This document shows, piece after piece, positions 6,962 to 14,453 of a DNA stretch of 16,809 nt (within the stretch, counting starts at the first letter, position 1; each line of letters starts with the position of its first letter). The notes under the pieces were generated by a model. The model had not been told where the DNA came from. It searched no databases and saw only the letters and a list, made by a program, of their open reading frames with translations. This DNA comes from JANXVV01 sp038230975 (GTDB lineage: Bacteria; Planctomycetota; Phycisphaerae; Tepidisphaerales; Tepidisphaeraceae): assembly GCA_038230975.1 (NCBI GenBank), contig JBBRMF010000100.1, forward strand, positions 1 to 16,809, written 5' to 3'. The position numbers and the translations under genes are program-made.

Positions 6962-7055
6962 TCCGTTCGCGGGGCGTTTCCTCGATCGAGCGCCATGAAA
7001 TGCCGGGGAATCATTCTTTTCCATAAGCGTCACTTTAAGGTATCACATTGCCATC

Positions 7056-7937
7056 ATGGCATGGATAGATCGCCGAAATTTCGCATTCGTCATTCTCATT
7101 TTTACGTTCGCGCACGGTGGATTCGCTCAATCGACGGTTCCGTCAACGCAACCGGCGCGCGCCTTTGCGCGATATGTGCCGGAGGCTTTTGATGATGTGG
7201 CCTGGGAGAACGACCGAATCGCGTATCGCGTTTATGGTCCAGCGCTCGAGCGGGAGCAGCAGACCGGCAGCGGGATTGATGTATGGGTGAAATCGACGCG
7301 TAAATTAGTGATCGATCGGTGGTATAAAGGCAACAGTTACGGGGTCGACCACGGTGAGGGGCTGGACTGCTTTTCGGTCGGTACAGGCCGGGGATGCGGT
7401 GGGCTGGGGATCTGGAATGGGAAATCACTGGATGTGTCGCGCATCTGGAAATCGCACAAGATTGTAAACGGTGGGCCGGATCGAGCCGTGATTGACCTGG
7501 AGTATGCGCCCTGGTGGACCGGCAATTTAAACGTTTCTGAGCGACGACGGATTACGCTTGAAATCGGCTCGAACCTGAATCGAATTGAAAGCACGATTGA
7601 TAGTGATCAACCGGGGGAGATTTCGGTGGGGATTGGCATCAATAAACGCAAGGCAGAGGCTGAGGCCGTGCTGGATCGCGTCCATGGGATGATCTCAGCA
7701 TGGCAGCCCGCTGAAGGCAAGAACGGCATGATTGGTTGCGGCGTGCTCATTGATCCCGCTCAGTTCGTTCGATTTATTGACGCCGAAGACCAGTATATCG
7801 CGCTGATTCGCGTAACGCCGGGCAAACCATTCGTCTATTATGCCGGGGCGGGGTGGTCCAAGAGCGGGAGCTTCCCCAGTTCCACATCATGGGAAAAATA
7901 TTTGCGCGATTTCAGACCGGATTTCTCGACAAAGTGA
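7056..7937 (+). CDS. Secreted DUF4861-family protein
   Basis: A 293-residue protein with a signal peptide (hydrophobic FAFVILIFTFAHGGFA, cleavage near residue 25, before Q). The mature part matches DUF4861 as I remember it: YVPEAFDDVAWENDRIAYRVYGPALE, read in two pieces around residues 41-66, then SGIDVWVKSTRKLVIDRWY, DHGEGLDCFSVG and GRGCGGLGIWNGKSL. DUF4861 proteins often sit in polysaccharide-utilisation loci for pectin and related uronic-acid glycans, near unsaturated glucuronyl hydrolases and lyases; their own activity is not known to me. No such partners are visible here apart from the divergent PA14 glycan-binding-like protein. The ATG at 7056 has no well-spaced Shine-Dalgarno sequence (TAAGG lies about 15 bases upstream). 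A hairpin terminator follows the stop directly. Confidence 0.78.
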   Translation: MAWIDRRNFAFVILIFTFAHGGFAQSTVPSTQPARAFARYVPEAFDDVAWENDRIAYRVYGPALEREQQTGSGIDVWVKSTRKLVIDRWYKGNSYGVDHGEGLDCFSVGTGRGCGGLGIWNGKSLDVSRIWKSHKIVNGGPDRAVIDLEYAPWWTGNLNVSERRRITLEIGSNLNRIESTIDSDQPGEISVGIGINKRKAEAEAVLDRVHGMISAWQPAEGKNGMIGCGVLIDPAQFVRFIDAEDQYIALIRVTPGKPFVYYAGAGWSKSGSFPSSTSWEKYLRDFRPDFSTK

Positions 7938-7965
7938 ATTTCCTGCAAAGTTTGCAGGGAATTTT
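7937..7965 (+). terminator. Intrinsic-terminator-like hairpin after the DUF4861 gene
   Basis: A 12-bp stem with one G-T wobble (AATTTCCTGCAA at 7937-7948 against TTGCAGGGAATT at 7952-7963), a 3-base loop and a TTTT at 7962-7965. It starts on the last base of the stop codon. This is the most classical terminator in the window, though its T-tract is short. Confidence 0.6.
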
Positions 7966-8078
7966 GCGATGATTTCTCTGGCAGTTAGGATCGTAAAGAT
8001 GTTATCTTGCGTCGAGGGTTCAGTTTCTGTCGACTGACGCGACATCGGAATCATAAAAGTGAGAGCGGAGGAGAAACA

Positions 8079-8672
8079 ATGCGACGAATCACCTGGACAA
8101 TGGCGTTTTCGATAATCAGCAGCGTATTTGCAGGAGGGGTTTCGGCGACGTATCACACGCTTAAGTTCAATGAACTTTATTCGAATCCATCCGGTACTGT
8201 GCAGTTCATTGAATTGAAAGAATCGTTCGGATTTAACTTCCAGAATTTTGTGACCCAGGCACCGGATATCAAATCCACGTTACACGATTTCGTTTTCCCA
8301 ACGGATCTGCCGAGTACCGCGACGGCCAACAAGACCTTCATTCTGGGCACCGCCGGATACGCCGCGATTGCCGGAGCCCCCGCACCGGATTACATCATTC
8401 CAGCCAACTTCTTCAATCCAGCGGGTGACACCATTCAATTTGGCTCGACCGGGCCGAATGGTGTTGTCGATGTATCGACGTTTGGCGCGCTTCCCAGTGA
8501 GGCCACCCAATCTCTCAATCGAGTGGGTACAACCGGAAACAATTTCGTGGTCGCCACGAATTCCCCGACAAACTTCGCCGGGGCCGCAGGTTCCGTACCC
8601 GAGCCAGCCACGGGCCTGCTACTTGCGGGCACCGGACTGGGGCTTCTGCTGCGTCGCCGTCGAGGAAATTAG
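8079..8672 (+). CDS. PEP-CTERM sorted exoprotein
   Basis: A 197-residue secreted protein with no recognised catalytic domain. The signal peptide runs over about 1-23 (MRRITWTMAFSIISSVFAGGVSA). The C-terminus is a PEP-CTERM sorting signal: VPEPATGLLLAGTGLGLLLRRRR, that is a VPEP motif, a hydrophobic helix and an Arg cluster. Exosortase/PEP-CTERM systems recognise such tails, remove them and deliver the protein to the cell surface or matrix. The middle (TLKFNELYSNPSGTVQFIEL) resembles the opening of lamin-tail-like modules, but this is weak. The start at 8079 is fixed by a strong Shine-Dalgarno sequence, GGAGGAG, 5-6 bases upstream; a longer frame from 8007 lacks one. No exosortase gene is in the window. 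Confidence 0.85.
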   Translation: MRRITWTMAFSIISSVFAGGVSATYHTLKFNELYSNPSGTVQFIELKESFGFNFQNFVTQAPDIKSTLHDFVFPTDLPSTATANKTFILGTAGYAAIAGAPAPDYIIPANFFNPAGDTIQFGSTGPNGVVDVSTFGALPSEATQSLNRVGTTGNNFVVATNSPTNFAGAAGSVPEPATGLLLAGTGLGLLLRRRRGN

Positions 8673-8687
8673 AGCCATTTTCAGTTT

Positions 8688-8756
8688 GGTGTGGCATGCG
8701 CGTCTCGCCCGTGCTTTTTTTGCCTAAGGAAACGCGGGCGAGACGCCCACGCCACC
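8688..8756. repeat. Imperfect inverted repeat of the GGCGAGACGCCC family
   Basis: The left arm 8688-8713 and right arm 8733-8756 pair over about 24 bases with several mismatches; the best block is GCGTCTCGCCCG against CGGGCGAGACGC. The loop contains TTTTTTT. It begins 15 bp after the PEP-CTERM gene and could act as a terminator. A closely related sequence occurs within the coding sequence of the next gene (10928-10950), which points to a dispersed repeat family rather than a simple terminator. Confidence 0.7.
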
Positions 8757-8821
8757 CAAAGATTCTCAAGCTCTATTTGGACCTTCAAAACATATGCGCT
8801 CAAACGGCGTAATAGAATTCA

Positions 8822-11587
8822 GTGATTACGCTGTTACGTCCACGCATCTGCAAAACAAAATTTGCCCTATTCCTGGTGGGTGCATTTTGCTCGTTGGTTG
8901 CAGTGCGCCATGCAAAGAGTGGCGAGCCAATTCAACCCACTACTGCTGCAACTTCAAAAGCTGAAAAAGCAGAAGAGCCATACGAATGGCAGCAATGGCA
9001 GCGATTCTGGTCGTTCCAACCGGTCCATCAGGTACTTCCGCCGAGCGTCAAGAATACCAAATGGGCCCGTAACCCAATCGATTTCTTCGTGCTCGCCAAG
9101 CTGGAGGAAAAAGGGTTCACACCGGCCCCCGAGGCCGACCGTCTCACGTTGATCCGCCGTGTCACTTTCGATCTGACCGGTTTGCCTCCCACTCCCGACG
9201 AAATCCGTGTCTTCACGAATGATCCGCGTCCTGATGCGTACGAGAATCTCGTCGACCGCTTGCTCGCCAGCCCGCACTACGGCGAGCGTTTTGGCCGGCA
9301 TTGGTTGGATGTGGCGCGGTATGTCCAAGGCCGCATCACATTCCCGGGCGTGAGTCATTCCGTTGGCGACCAGCACTATCGCGATTACGTCGTTCGAGCC
9401 TTTAACAACGACAAGCCTTACGACCAATTTGTCACCGAGCAGCTTGCCGGCGACCTGCTTCCCCCCGCCAAATCTCGGCAAGATTATTTCGACCAGATCA
9501 TCGCGCCGGCATTTTTATCCATCGGCGCCTGGTTCGACATGGAGACCGATCCCAATCGCCTGCGATTGGAGATGGTCGATGAAATGGTCAACACCACCAG
9601 CAAGGCATTTCTGGGTCTGTCAGTCTCCTGTGCCCGCTGCCATGACCATAAATTCGACCCGATTCCCACGGCCGACTATTACAGCCTCGGGGGAATTTTT
9701 CGAGGTACAAAACTCGTCGCGGAATTCAGCGACTACTGGCGCGATGGACGGGTTCGTCAGCTTCGACCGCTGGCAATGCCCGATGAAGTGGCTGCGAACG
9801 ATGGCATCCGTCGACAGATCGCAAGCCGGCAAAATGAATGGTGGCAAATCCTCAGCAAGCAGCATGCGGAATGGATGAAAACGTGGAAAGCCGATGAGCC
9901 ACGCTATCGCGCGGCGGCGTCCAGGATCGCCCGCCCGTTCGTCAAGCTATTTGAGGCCGAAGATTTCAACGGCCAGAGCGGGCTGCGAATCGCTCAACTC
10001 ATGCGCGACGGCAAAGGGGTTGAAGTGATCGAAACACTGCTGCCAAAAGCGCAGTGGGTTAAATATATTCAAGAAGTTCCGGAGACGGCGCAGTATCGTC
10101 TTGATGCCCTTTACAGCACTGAAGATCGCACGCCGCTCACCGTGACAGTGAATGGCACGGTCATCACCAAAGAGGCTCTTTCCTTGCCGACCGGCGGGGC
10201 CGATTTGAAATTCCAGCGATGGCAAACCGTCGGAACTTTCGAGCTGCGAGAAGGGACAAACTTCATTCGTCTGGATGCCAAAGAGGGCATCTTTCCTCGC
10301 CTGGATCGATTCCGGCTTTATAAATGGGACAGTACTCTCGATGAACATCTACATTCGGTCGCGATCGCCGAGAAATTGAATCCCTTGCTGCTGACGGATT
10401 TTGTATACGACCCTCAAGACCCCTGGCCACAAATTGCCGGGATCGAACCCTACTTGAATGCGGCGGACCGCGCGGCACCAGCGGCGATCACGGGGGAATG
10501 CGAACGGCTTGCTCAGCAGGTGAAGCCGTACGATCTGGCGATTTCCGTGACGGATCAGCCGTCTCCGAAAGACTTACCTGTTCATCTGCGCGGCAGCACG
10601 TACCGCGTCAGTGACGCAAGCATTCCGCGCGGTGTGCCACGGCTACTTCGCGGTGCCCTTTCATCCCCGGCTATACCGGAAAACCATAGTGGTCGTTTGG
10701 AATTGGCTGAATGGTTGACGAATGCGCGGAATCCGTTGACAAGCCGGGTCATGGTCAATCGTCTGTGGCATTGGCATTTTGGTCGCGGCATCGTGGCGAC
10801 GACGAGTGATTTCGGCAGTCGGGGCACACCCCCGACAAACCCTGAGTTGCTCGACTGGCTCGCGGCTACATTCATGGAGGGTTCCAATGGCGCGACTACA
10901 TTGCCACCGTCGGGAGAGGATGAGAAGCACGCGCGAGACGCCCATGCCACGGTTCCCTGGAGCATCAAGAATATTCAACGACTGATATTGACCAGCAGCA
11001 CCTACCGCATGAGCAGCCATGCCCCGTCGTCGGTGTCAGATCCTGACAATCTGTTTCTCTCATACTTTCCGCGCCAACGACTTGATGCAGAAGAATTATT
11101 CGATGCGATGTTCACCACCCGAAACATCATGCCGCGCCAATTGAGTGGGCAACCGCTCGAAGTGGAAAAGAGCAAGGGCCGCGCGCTGTATGTGCTATCC
11201 AGCGGCCGTTCACCAGAAGGGCTCGGGCTGGAAGTTCGCAAGATGCTTTCACTATTCGATTATGATCCATCGGGTGCGCCGATCGCCGAACGGCCTACCT
11301 CTCAAACGCCGGCCCAATCTCTGTTTTGGCTCAATAGTCCGCTCGTCAAATACTACGCCGACAAATTCGCGGAACGACTTTTGAAAATGGATCGGCTCGA
11401 TGAAAAGAAACGCGTGGAGATGGCTTATCTCATTGCCGTCGGTCACCCGCCTTCACCAGAAATGCTGATTCAGTCGCTCAACTTTCTGACACAAGGCCAG
11501 GAAGAAGACAGTCTCACCAGGCCGCAAGCCTGGTCGAAATTTTGCCAGGCATTGTTCGGCTCGAATGAGTTTCGATACGTCGATTGA
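8822..11587 (+). CDS. DUF1549/DUF1553 (PSCyt2-PSD1) protein with a CBM-like middle domain
   Basis: A 921-residue exported protein of the PSCyt2/PSD1 type, expanded in Planctomycetes and Verrucomicrobia and often found in glycan-degradation loci; the biochemical role is unknown to me. An N-terminal hydrophobic segment (around 13-28) suggests export. DUF1549 spans about 84-300, with DLTGLPPTPDEI, HYGERFGRHWLDVARY and a haem-binding-like CARCHDHKFDP (C270, C273, H274). Residues about 375-500 (FEAEDFNG, then YRLDALYSTEDRTPLTVTVNG, then FIRLDAKEG) look like a CBM6/35-type beta-sandwich. DUF1553 spans about 590-905 (NPLTSRVMVNRLWHWHFGRGIV, in parts, and ITSSTYRMSS-like LILTSSTYRMSS). No N-terminal PSCyt1 cytochrome domain is present. 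The start is the GTG at 8822; no earlier ATG is in frame. Residues about 685-713 look like an insertion containing HARDAHAT. The DUF1501 partner often found next to it is absent. Confidence 0.87.
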   Translation: MITLLRPRICKTKFALFLVGAFCSLVAVRHAKSGEPIQPTTAATSKAEKAEEPYEWQQWQRFWSFQPVHQVLPPSVKNTKWARNPIDFFVLAKLEEKGFTPAPEADRLTLIRRVTFDLTGLPPTPDEIRVFTNDPRPDAYENLVDRLLASPHYGERFGRHWLDVARYVQGRITFPGVSHSVGDQHYRDYVVRAFNNDKPYDQFVTEQLAGDLLPPAKSRQDYFDQIIAPAFLSIGAWFDMETDPNRLRLEMVDEMVNTTSKAFLGLSVSCARCHDHKFDPIPTADYYSLGGIFRGTKLVAEFSDYWRDGRVRQLRPLAMPDEVAANDGIRRQIASRQNEWWQILSKQHAEWMKTWKADEPRYRAAASRIARPFVKLFEAEDFNGQSGLRIAQLMRDGKGVEVIETLLPKAQWVKYIQEVPETAQYRLDALYSTEDRTPLTVTVNGTVITKEALSLPTGGADLKFQRWQTVGTFELREGTNFIRLDAKEGIFPRLDRFRLYKWDSTLDEHLHSVAIAEKLNPLLLTDFVYDPQDPWPQIAGIEPYLNAADRAAPAAITGECERLAQQVKPYDLAISVTDQPSPKDLPVHLRGSTYRVSDASIPRGVPRLLRGALSSPAIPENHSGRLELAEWLTNARNPLTSRVMVNRLWHWHFGRGIVATTSDFGSRGTPPTNPELLDWLAATFMEGSNGATTLPPSGEDEKHARDAHATVPWSIKNIQRLILTSSTYRMSSHAPSSVSDPDNLFLSYFPRQRLDAEELFDAMFTTRNIMPRQLSGQPLEVEKSKGRALYVLSSGRSPEGLGLEVRKMLSLFDYDPSGAPIAERPTSQTPAQSLFWLNSPLVKYYADKFAERLLKMDRLDEKKRVEMAYLIAVGHPPSPEMLIQSLNFLTQGQEEDSLTRPQAWSKFCQALFGSNEFRYVD
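10928..10950 (+). repeat. Copy of the GCGAGACGCCC repeat inside the DUF1553 coding sequence
   Basis: The core GCGAGACGCCCATGCCAC here matches GCGAGACGCCCACGCCAC in the right arm at 8733-8756 with a single difference, and it also matches the reverse complement of the left arm. It is read in frame as HARDAHAT (residues 703-710), inside a stretch without counterpart in the usual PSD1 sequence between ELLDWLAATF and WSIKNIQRLI. Peptides of the RDAHAT type are, from memory, recurrent in planctomycete proteomes. Confidence 0.65.
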
Positions 11588-11673
11588 AAGAGGAATCCTT
11601 CAACATCGCAGCCGCGAGTTTGTTGAGTATGTCGGTTGCCCGATGTTGGAATGATTCGTCCAGAGAAGTATTT

Positions 11674-12420
11674 ATGCCGCTTGTTGCCCAAGTTCAGTCT
11701 CTCAGCAAAATTTACCGAAAACCGGGGACCAATATTGAAGTGGCGGCACTCCGATCGATCGATTTGGATTTTGTCGAAGGCGAATATACCGCCATCATGG
11801 GGGCCAGCGGTTCGGGCAAAAGCACGCTGATGAATATCCTTGGCTGTCTCGATCAACCCACACAAGGCCGATACATCCTCGGTGATACCGATATCAGCCA
11901 ACGTGAAGATGACATGCTGTCGCAGATTCGCAGCCAGCGGATTGGGTTTATCTTTCAGAACTTCAATCTGATCCAGCAGCTCACTGTACTGGAGAATCTG
12001 GAAGTGCCGATGTTTTACCTCGGCATCCCCCCCGCCGAACGACGCCGACGGGCCACGGAGCTTGCCGCGCGCGTCGGATTGACCGAGCGACTGGACCATC
12101 GCCCGATGCAACTCTCCGGCGGTCAGCAACAGCGCGTCTGCATCGCCCGCGCGATGGTCAATGACCCGCTCATTCTGCTTGCGGATGAACCCACCGGGGC
12201 ACTCGACAGCAAAACAGGTGTTCAGATTCTCGCGCTGTTTGATGAGCTGGTCGCCACCGGCCGTACGATCATCCTCGTGACACACGACCCAACCGTCGCC
12301 CACCGCTGTCATCGCGTGATCCATCTGCACGATGGCCTGGTTGACAAAGACGAACGCAATGCCCGCCATGCGGTTCAAGCCGAAGGTGGACAGTTGTCCG
12401 GGGAAGTGTTGAACGTCTGA
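11674..12420 (+). CDS. ABC transporter ATP-binding protein, MacB/LolD type
   Basis: A 248-residue ATPase of the MacB/LolD/FtsE-like group, which drives mechanotransmission-type ABC systems for lipoprotein or peptide export rather than ordinary import. All core motifs are present: Walker A GASGSGKST (43-51), Q-loop FIFQNFNLI, signature LSGGQQQR (147-154), Walker B LILLADEPTG with D171-E172, and the switch H204 in LVTHD. The GALDSKTG stretch after Walker B is typical of this group. The ATG at 11674 follows AGAGAAG at a good distance; the frame is also open from a TTG at 11584 that overlaps the preceding stop, but that extension is not ABC-like. No permease is in the window. It may be co-transcribed with the PSD1 gene 86 bp upstream. 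Confidence 0.9.
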   Translation: MPLVAQVQSLSKIYRKPGTNIEVAALRSIDLDFVEGEYTAIMGASGSGKSTLMNILGCLDQPTQGRYILGDTDISQREDDMLSQIRSQRIGFIFQNFNLIQQLTVLENLEVPMFYLGIPPAERRRRATELAARVGLTERLDHRPMQLSGGQQQRVCIARAMVNDPLILLADEPTGALDSKTGVQILALFDELVATGRTIILVTHDPTVAHRCHRVIHLHDGLVDKDERNARHAVQAEGGQLSGEVLNV

Positions 12421-12481
12421 ATCCAGTGCGATGAAGATCTGATATTATGCCGCTGGCGCATGAATTAAAGGGCTTTAACGC

Positions 12482-13060
12482 ATGGACGAAATCACCCAAA
12501 TATTAGCCGAGATGGAGTGCGGCAACGCCAACGGGGCTGACCGCCTTTTGCCGCTCGTTTATAATCAACTGCGTACCTTGGCAGCGGCGAAACTGGAAAC
12601 CGAAAAACCGGGTCAAACCTTACAGGCAACGGCACTGGTGCACGAGGCGTATTTGCGACTCGTGGGCCCCGTTGAATCCAAGTCGCAACAATGGCGGAAT
12701 CAAGGCTACTTTTATGCGGCTGCCGCAGAATCGATGCGACGAATCCTGATTGAGATTGCGCGAAAAAAAGGTCGGCTCAAACACGGTGGAGAACTGAAAA
12801 GAGTGGATCTCGATTCGAGTTGTGTCATTTCTGATGCGCCTTCGCCCGACTTGCTCGCGCTGGACGAAGCACTGACGAAACTGGCGATCATCGAACCTGC
12901 AAAAGCAGAACTCGTGAAACTGCGATTCTTCGGGGGATTGACCATGCCGGAAGCGGCCGCCTTATTGGGCATCTCGCTGGCGACCGCGGAACGCCATTGG
13001 ACGTTTGCACGTTCGTGGCTCTATTCAAAAATCACCGACGCCAATCCAGATTCGCTCTGA
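12482..13060 (+). CDS. ECF-type sigma-70 factor of the planctomycete expanded group
   Basis: A 192-residue alternative sigma factor. Region 2 carries QATALVHEAYLRLV (around 49-62) followed by FYAAAAESMRRILIEIARKK, the hallmark of the Sigma70_ECF/TIGR02999-like group abundant in Planctomycetes and Verrucomicrobia. Region 4 (about 137-188) has ELVKLRFFGGLTMPEAAALLGIS and the helix-turn-helix ATAERHWTFARSWL. No anti-sigma gene adjoins it. In this group a receptor-like Ser/Thr kinase is commonly encoded nearby, and one lies 1.4 kb downstream on the same strand, after a PEP-CTERM protein. The kinase is therefore the likely regulator, by inference from family knowledge. There is no evident Shine-Dalgarno sequence (TTAAAGGG lies a few bases too far upstream). 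Confidence 0.92.
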   Translation: MDEITQILAEMECGNANGADRLLPLVYNQLRTLAAAKLETEKPGQTLQATALVHEAYLRLVGPVESKSQQWRNQGYFYAAAAESMRRILIEIARKKGRLKHGGELKRVDLDSSCVISDAPSPDLLALDEALTKLAIIEPAKAELVKLRFFGGLTMPEAAALLGISLATAERHWTFARSWLYSKITDANPDSL

Positions 13061-13095
13061 AAATTCTTTTTTTCGCCTGAGGGGTTTGAACCCGA
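13061..13095 (+). promoter_or_regulatory. Candidate regulatory stretch upstream of the HAF/PEP-CTERM gene
   Basis: Directly after the sigma factor stop comes a T7 tract, then CGCCTGAGGGGTTTGAACCC. The GGGTT/AACCC pair forms a very small palindrome. It lies 75-109 bp before the next ATG. It could be part of a promoter for the sigma factor encoded upstream, but no -10 element is convincing and no second copy is in the window. Confidence 0.2.
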
Positions 13096-13169
13096 TCCGA
13101 CGCATTCTTGATTGAGCGGGCCATCAACGCAATGTTTGCGAAGAGGGATCGCGAATCAGGAGAAAGAAA

Positions 13170-14090
13170 ATGCTCGGCAAATTTTTAAAGTTATCCATCG
13201 CGTCGATTTCAACCGTCGCGCTCCTTCCCATCAGCGCTTCGGCGAACCCCACGATTTACTCACTGGGTGCATCAAATAACGGAAGCACCCTCAGCCGTGG
13301 AATGTCGATTAACGATTCCGGCCAAGTGGCGGTGAATTCAATCATGCTTTTCGGGCAAGGCACCGCCGGACGCTATGATGGGGTGCCAACGTCCGGGGGT
13401 GTTTTGAGAGACTTGCCCTCATTGCCCGGCGATCAGACCGGATTCGCAAATGCGGTTAACGCTTCCGGGCAAGTTGCTGGCTACTCACAGGGATCAACGG
13501 TCTTCACAACCAAACATGCGTTCCGCTACGATGGCACCCCCGGTGCCGGAGGCGTTATCCGCGATCTTGGCACACTGGGTGGCGCATCAAGCCAGGCATT
13601 CGGGATTAATGATCCGGGTCAAGTCACCGGCGGTTCTCAGACAAATCCGAACCTCCCCAATGCGGGGAACTATGCATTCGTTTACACCGGAACCCCCGGT
13701 TCGGGCGGAATGATGAAGAGTCTGGGATCTCTTGGCGGTGTTACTTCTTCCGGCGTTGCGATTAACAACGCGGGCCAGGTGGCAGGCAATTCTTTACTGG
13801 CAGATGGCACAACCCTGCACGCATTTCGGTACGATGGATCAGCCGGTGTCGGCATCATGCGAGATCTTGGAACACTGCCAGGATACACCATTAGCCATGC
13901 AGCCGGAATCAACGCCAGCGGTCAAATTGTGGGGTCAATCGAAACAGACGACACCAGCAGCGCATTCATCTATAAAGGCACCCCAGGCATCGACGGGGTC
14001 ATGAGCGATTTGGGCACTCTGCCCGGCGGTACAATCAGCTTTGCGGTCAGTATCAATAACGCAGGTTACGTCCTCGGTTCATCGGACTGA
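13170..14090 (+). CDS. HAF-repeat exoprotein, cut short by an in-frame TGA
   Basis: A 306-residue open frame for an exported repeat protein. The signal peptide ends near ISASA|NP (residue 25). The rest is made of about five imperfect units of 45-60 residues with the pattern HAFRYDGTPGxGGVIRDLGTLGG...A.GIN..GQV.G, for example at about 117-165, 166-213 and 220-265. This is the HAF repeat of extracellular bacterial proteins, probably a beta-propeller-like surface domain. The ATG at 13170 has a good Shine-Dalgarno sequence (AGGAGA, 6 bases upstream). The frame ends at TGA 14088-14090 in the middle of a repeat (VLGSSD-stop), but in the same frame it continues for 99 residues to a PEP-CTERM tail. 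As it stands the product lacks its sorting signal. It sits between the ECF sigma factor and the kinase. Confidence 0.85.
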   Translation: MLGKFLKLSIASISTVALLPISASANPTIYSLGASNNGSTLSRGMSINDSGQVAVNSIMLFGQGTAGRYDGVPTSGGVLRDLPSLPGDQTGFANAVNASGQVAGYSQGSTVFTTKHAFRYDGTPGAGGVIRDLGTLGGASSQAFGINDPGQVTGGSQTNPNLPNAGNYAFVYTGTPGSGGMMKSLGSLGGVTSSGVAINNAGQVAGNSLLADGTTLHAFRYDGSAGVGIMRDLGTLPGYTISHAAGINASGQIVGSIETDDTSSAFIYKGTPGIDGVMSDLGTLPGGTISFAVSINNAGYVLGSSD

Positions 14091-14390
14091 CTTGCAGATT
14101 TTATTTTTCATCCGACCCTATGGCGACCAGATGGATCGGCCGTCGATCTGGAAGCCTGGCTGGACTCAGAGAATCCCATTCAAGGTGCCCAGTGGGATCT
14201 GAGTGACGCATTCATTACGAGCATCAATAATAGTGGATTGATCACCGGTGATGGGTTTTATACAGCGCCCGGCGCGACTTTCGGAGTTCAACGTGCGTTT
14301 ATACTCGATGCAAGCAGTCTTGTACCGGAACCAGGAAGCCTCACAGCGTTCGCCGTTGGAATTCTTTGGTTGGCCCGCCGAAAGCGTTAG
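14091..14390 (+). pseudogene. In-frame C-terminal remainder of the HAF/PEP-CTERM gene
   Basis: Directly after the TGA the same frame encodes LADFIFHPTLWRPDGSAVDL, then QGAQWDLSDAFITSINNSG, a further HAF-like unit, and ends with VPEPGSLTAFAVGILWLARRKR before a TAG at 14388-14390. The VPEP motif, hydrophobic helix and basic end form a complete PEP-CTERM sorting signal. No frameshift is needed: one codon alone separates the two parts, so the whole gene would be 13170-14390 (406 codons before the TAG, counting the TGA). A CGA or TGG to TGA change, or a sequencing error, would explain it. Confidence 0.8.
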
Positions 14391-14453
14391 AAGTTTCTGG
14401 ATTTCATCGCGCATTTCATGGATGGTATGGAGAGAATCTGAGTGGAGTTGACT

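Noticed and set aside
10818..10836. GTCGGGG-CACAC-CCCCGAC hairpin inside the DUF1553 gene
   Set aside because: It encodes part of the conserved G-x-PPTNPELLDWL segment of the family, so the palindrome may be a by-product of codon choice; no second copy in the window.
11470..12378. 302-codon minus-strand frame opposite the ABC ATPase
   Set aside because: Antisense to a gene with every ABC motif intact; no domain of its own.
13081..13098. GGGGTTTGAACCCGATCC looks like a tRNA T-arm
   Set aside because: No acceptor, D or anticodon stems can be built around it.
14088..14090. TGA reassigned as a sense codon (alternative genetic code)
   Set aside because: TGA is the normal stop of several genes here (ogt, the phosphodiesterase, the DUF4861 gene, PSD1, the ABC ATPase), so general reassignment is excluded.
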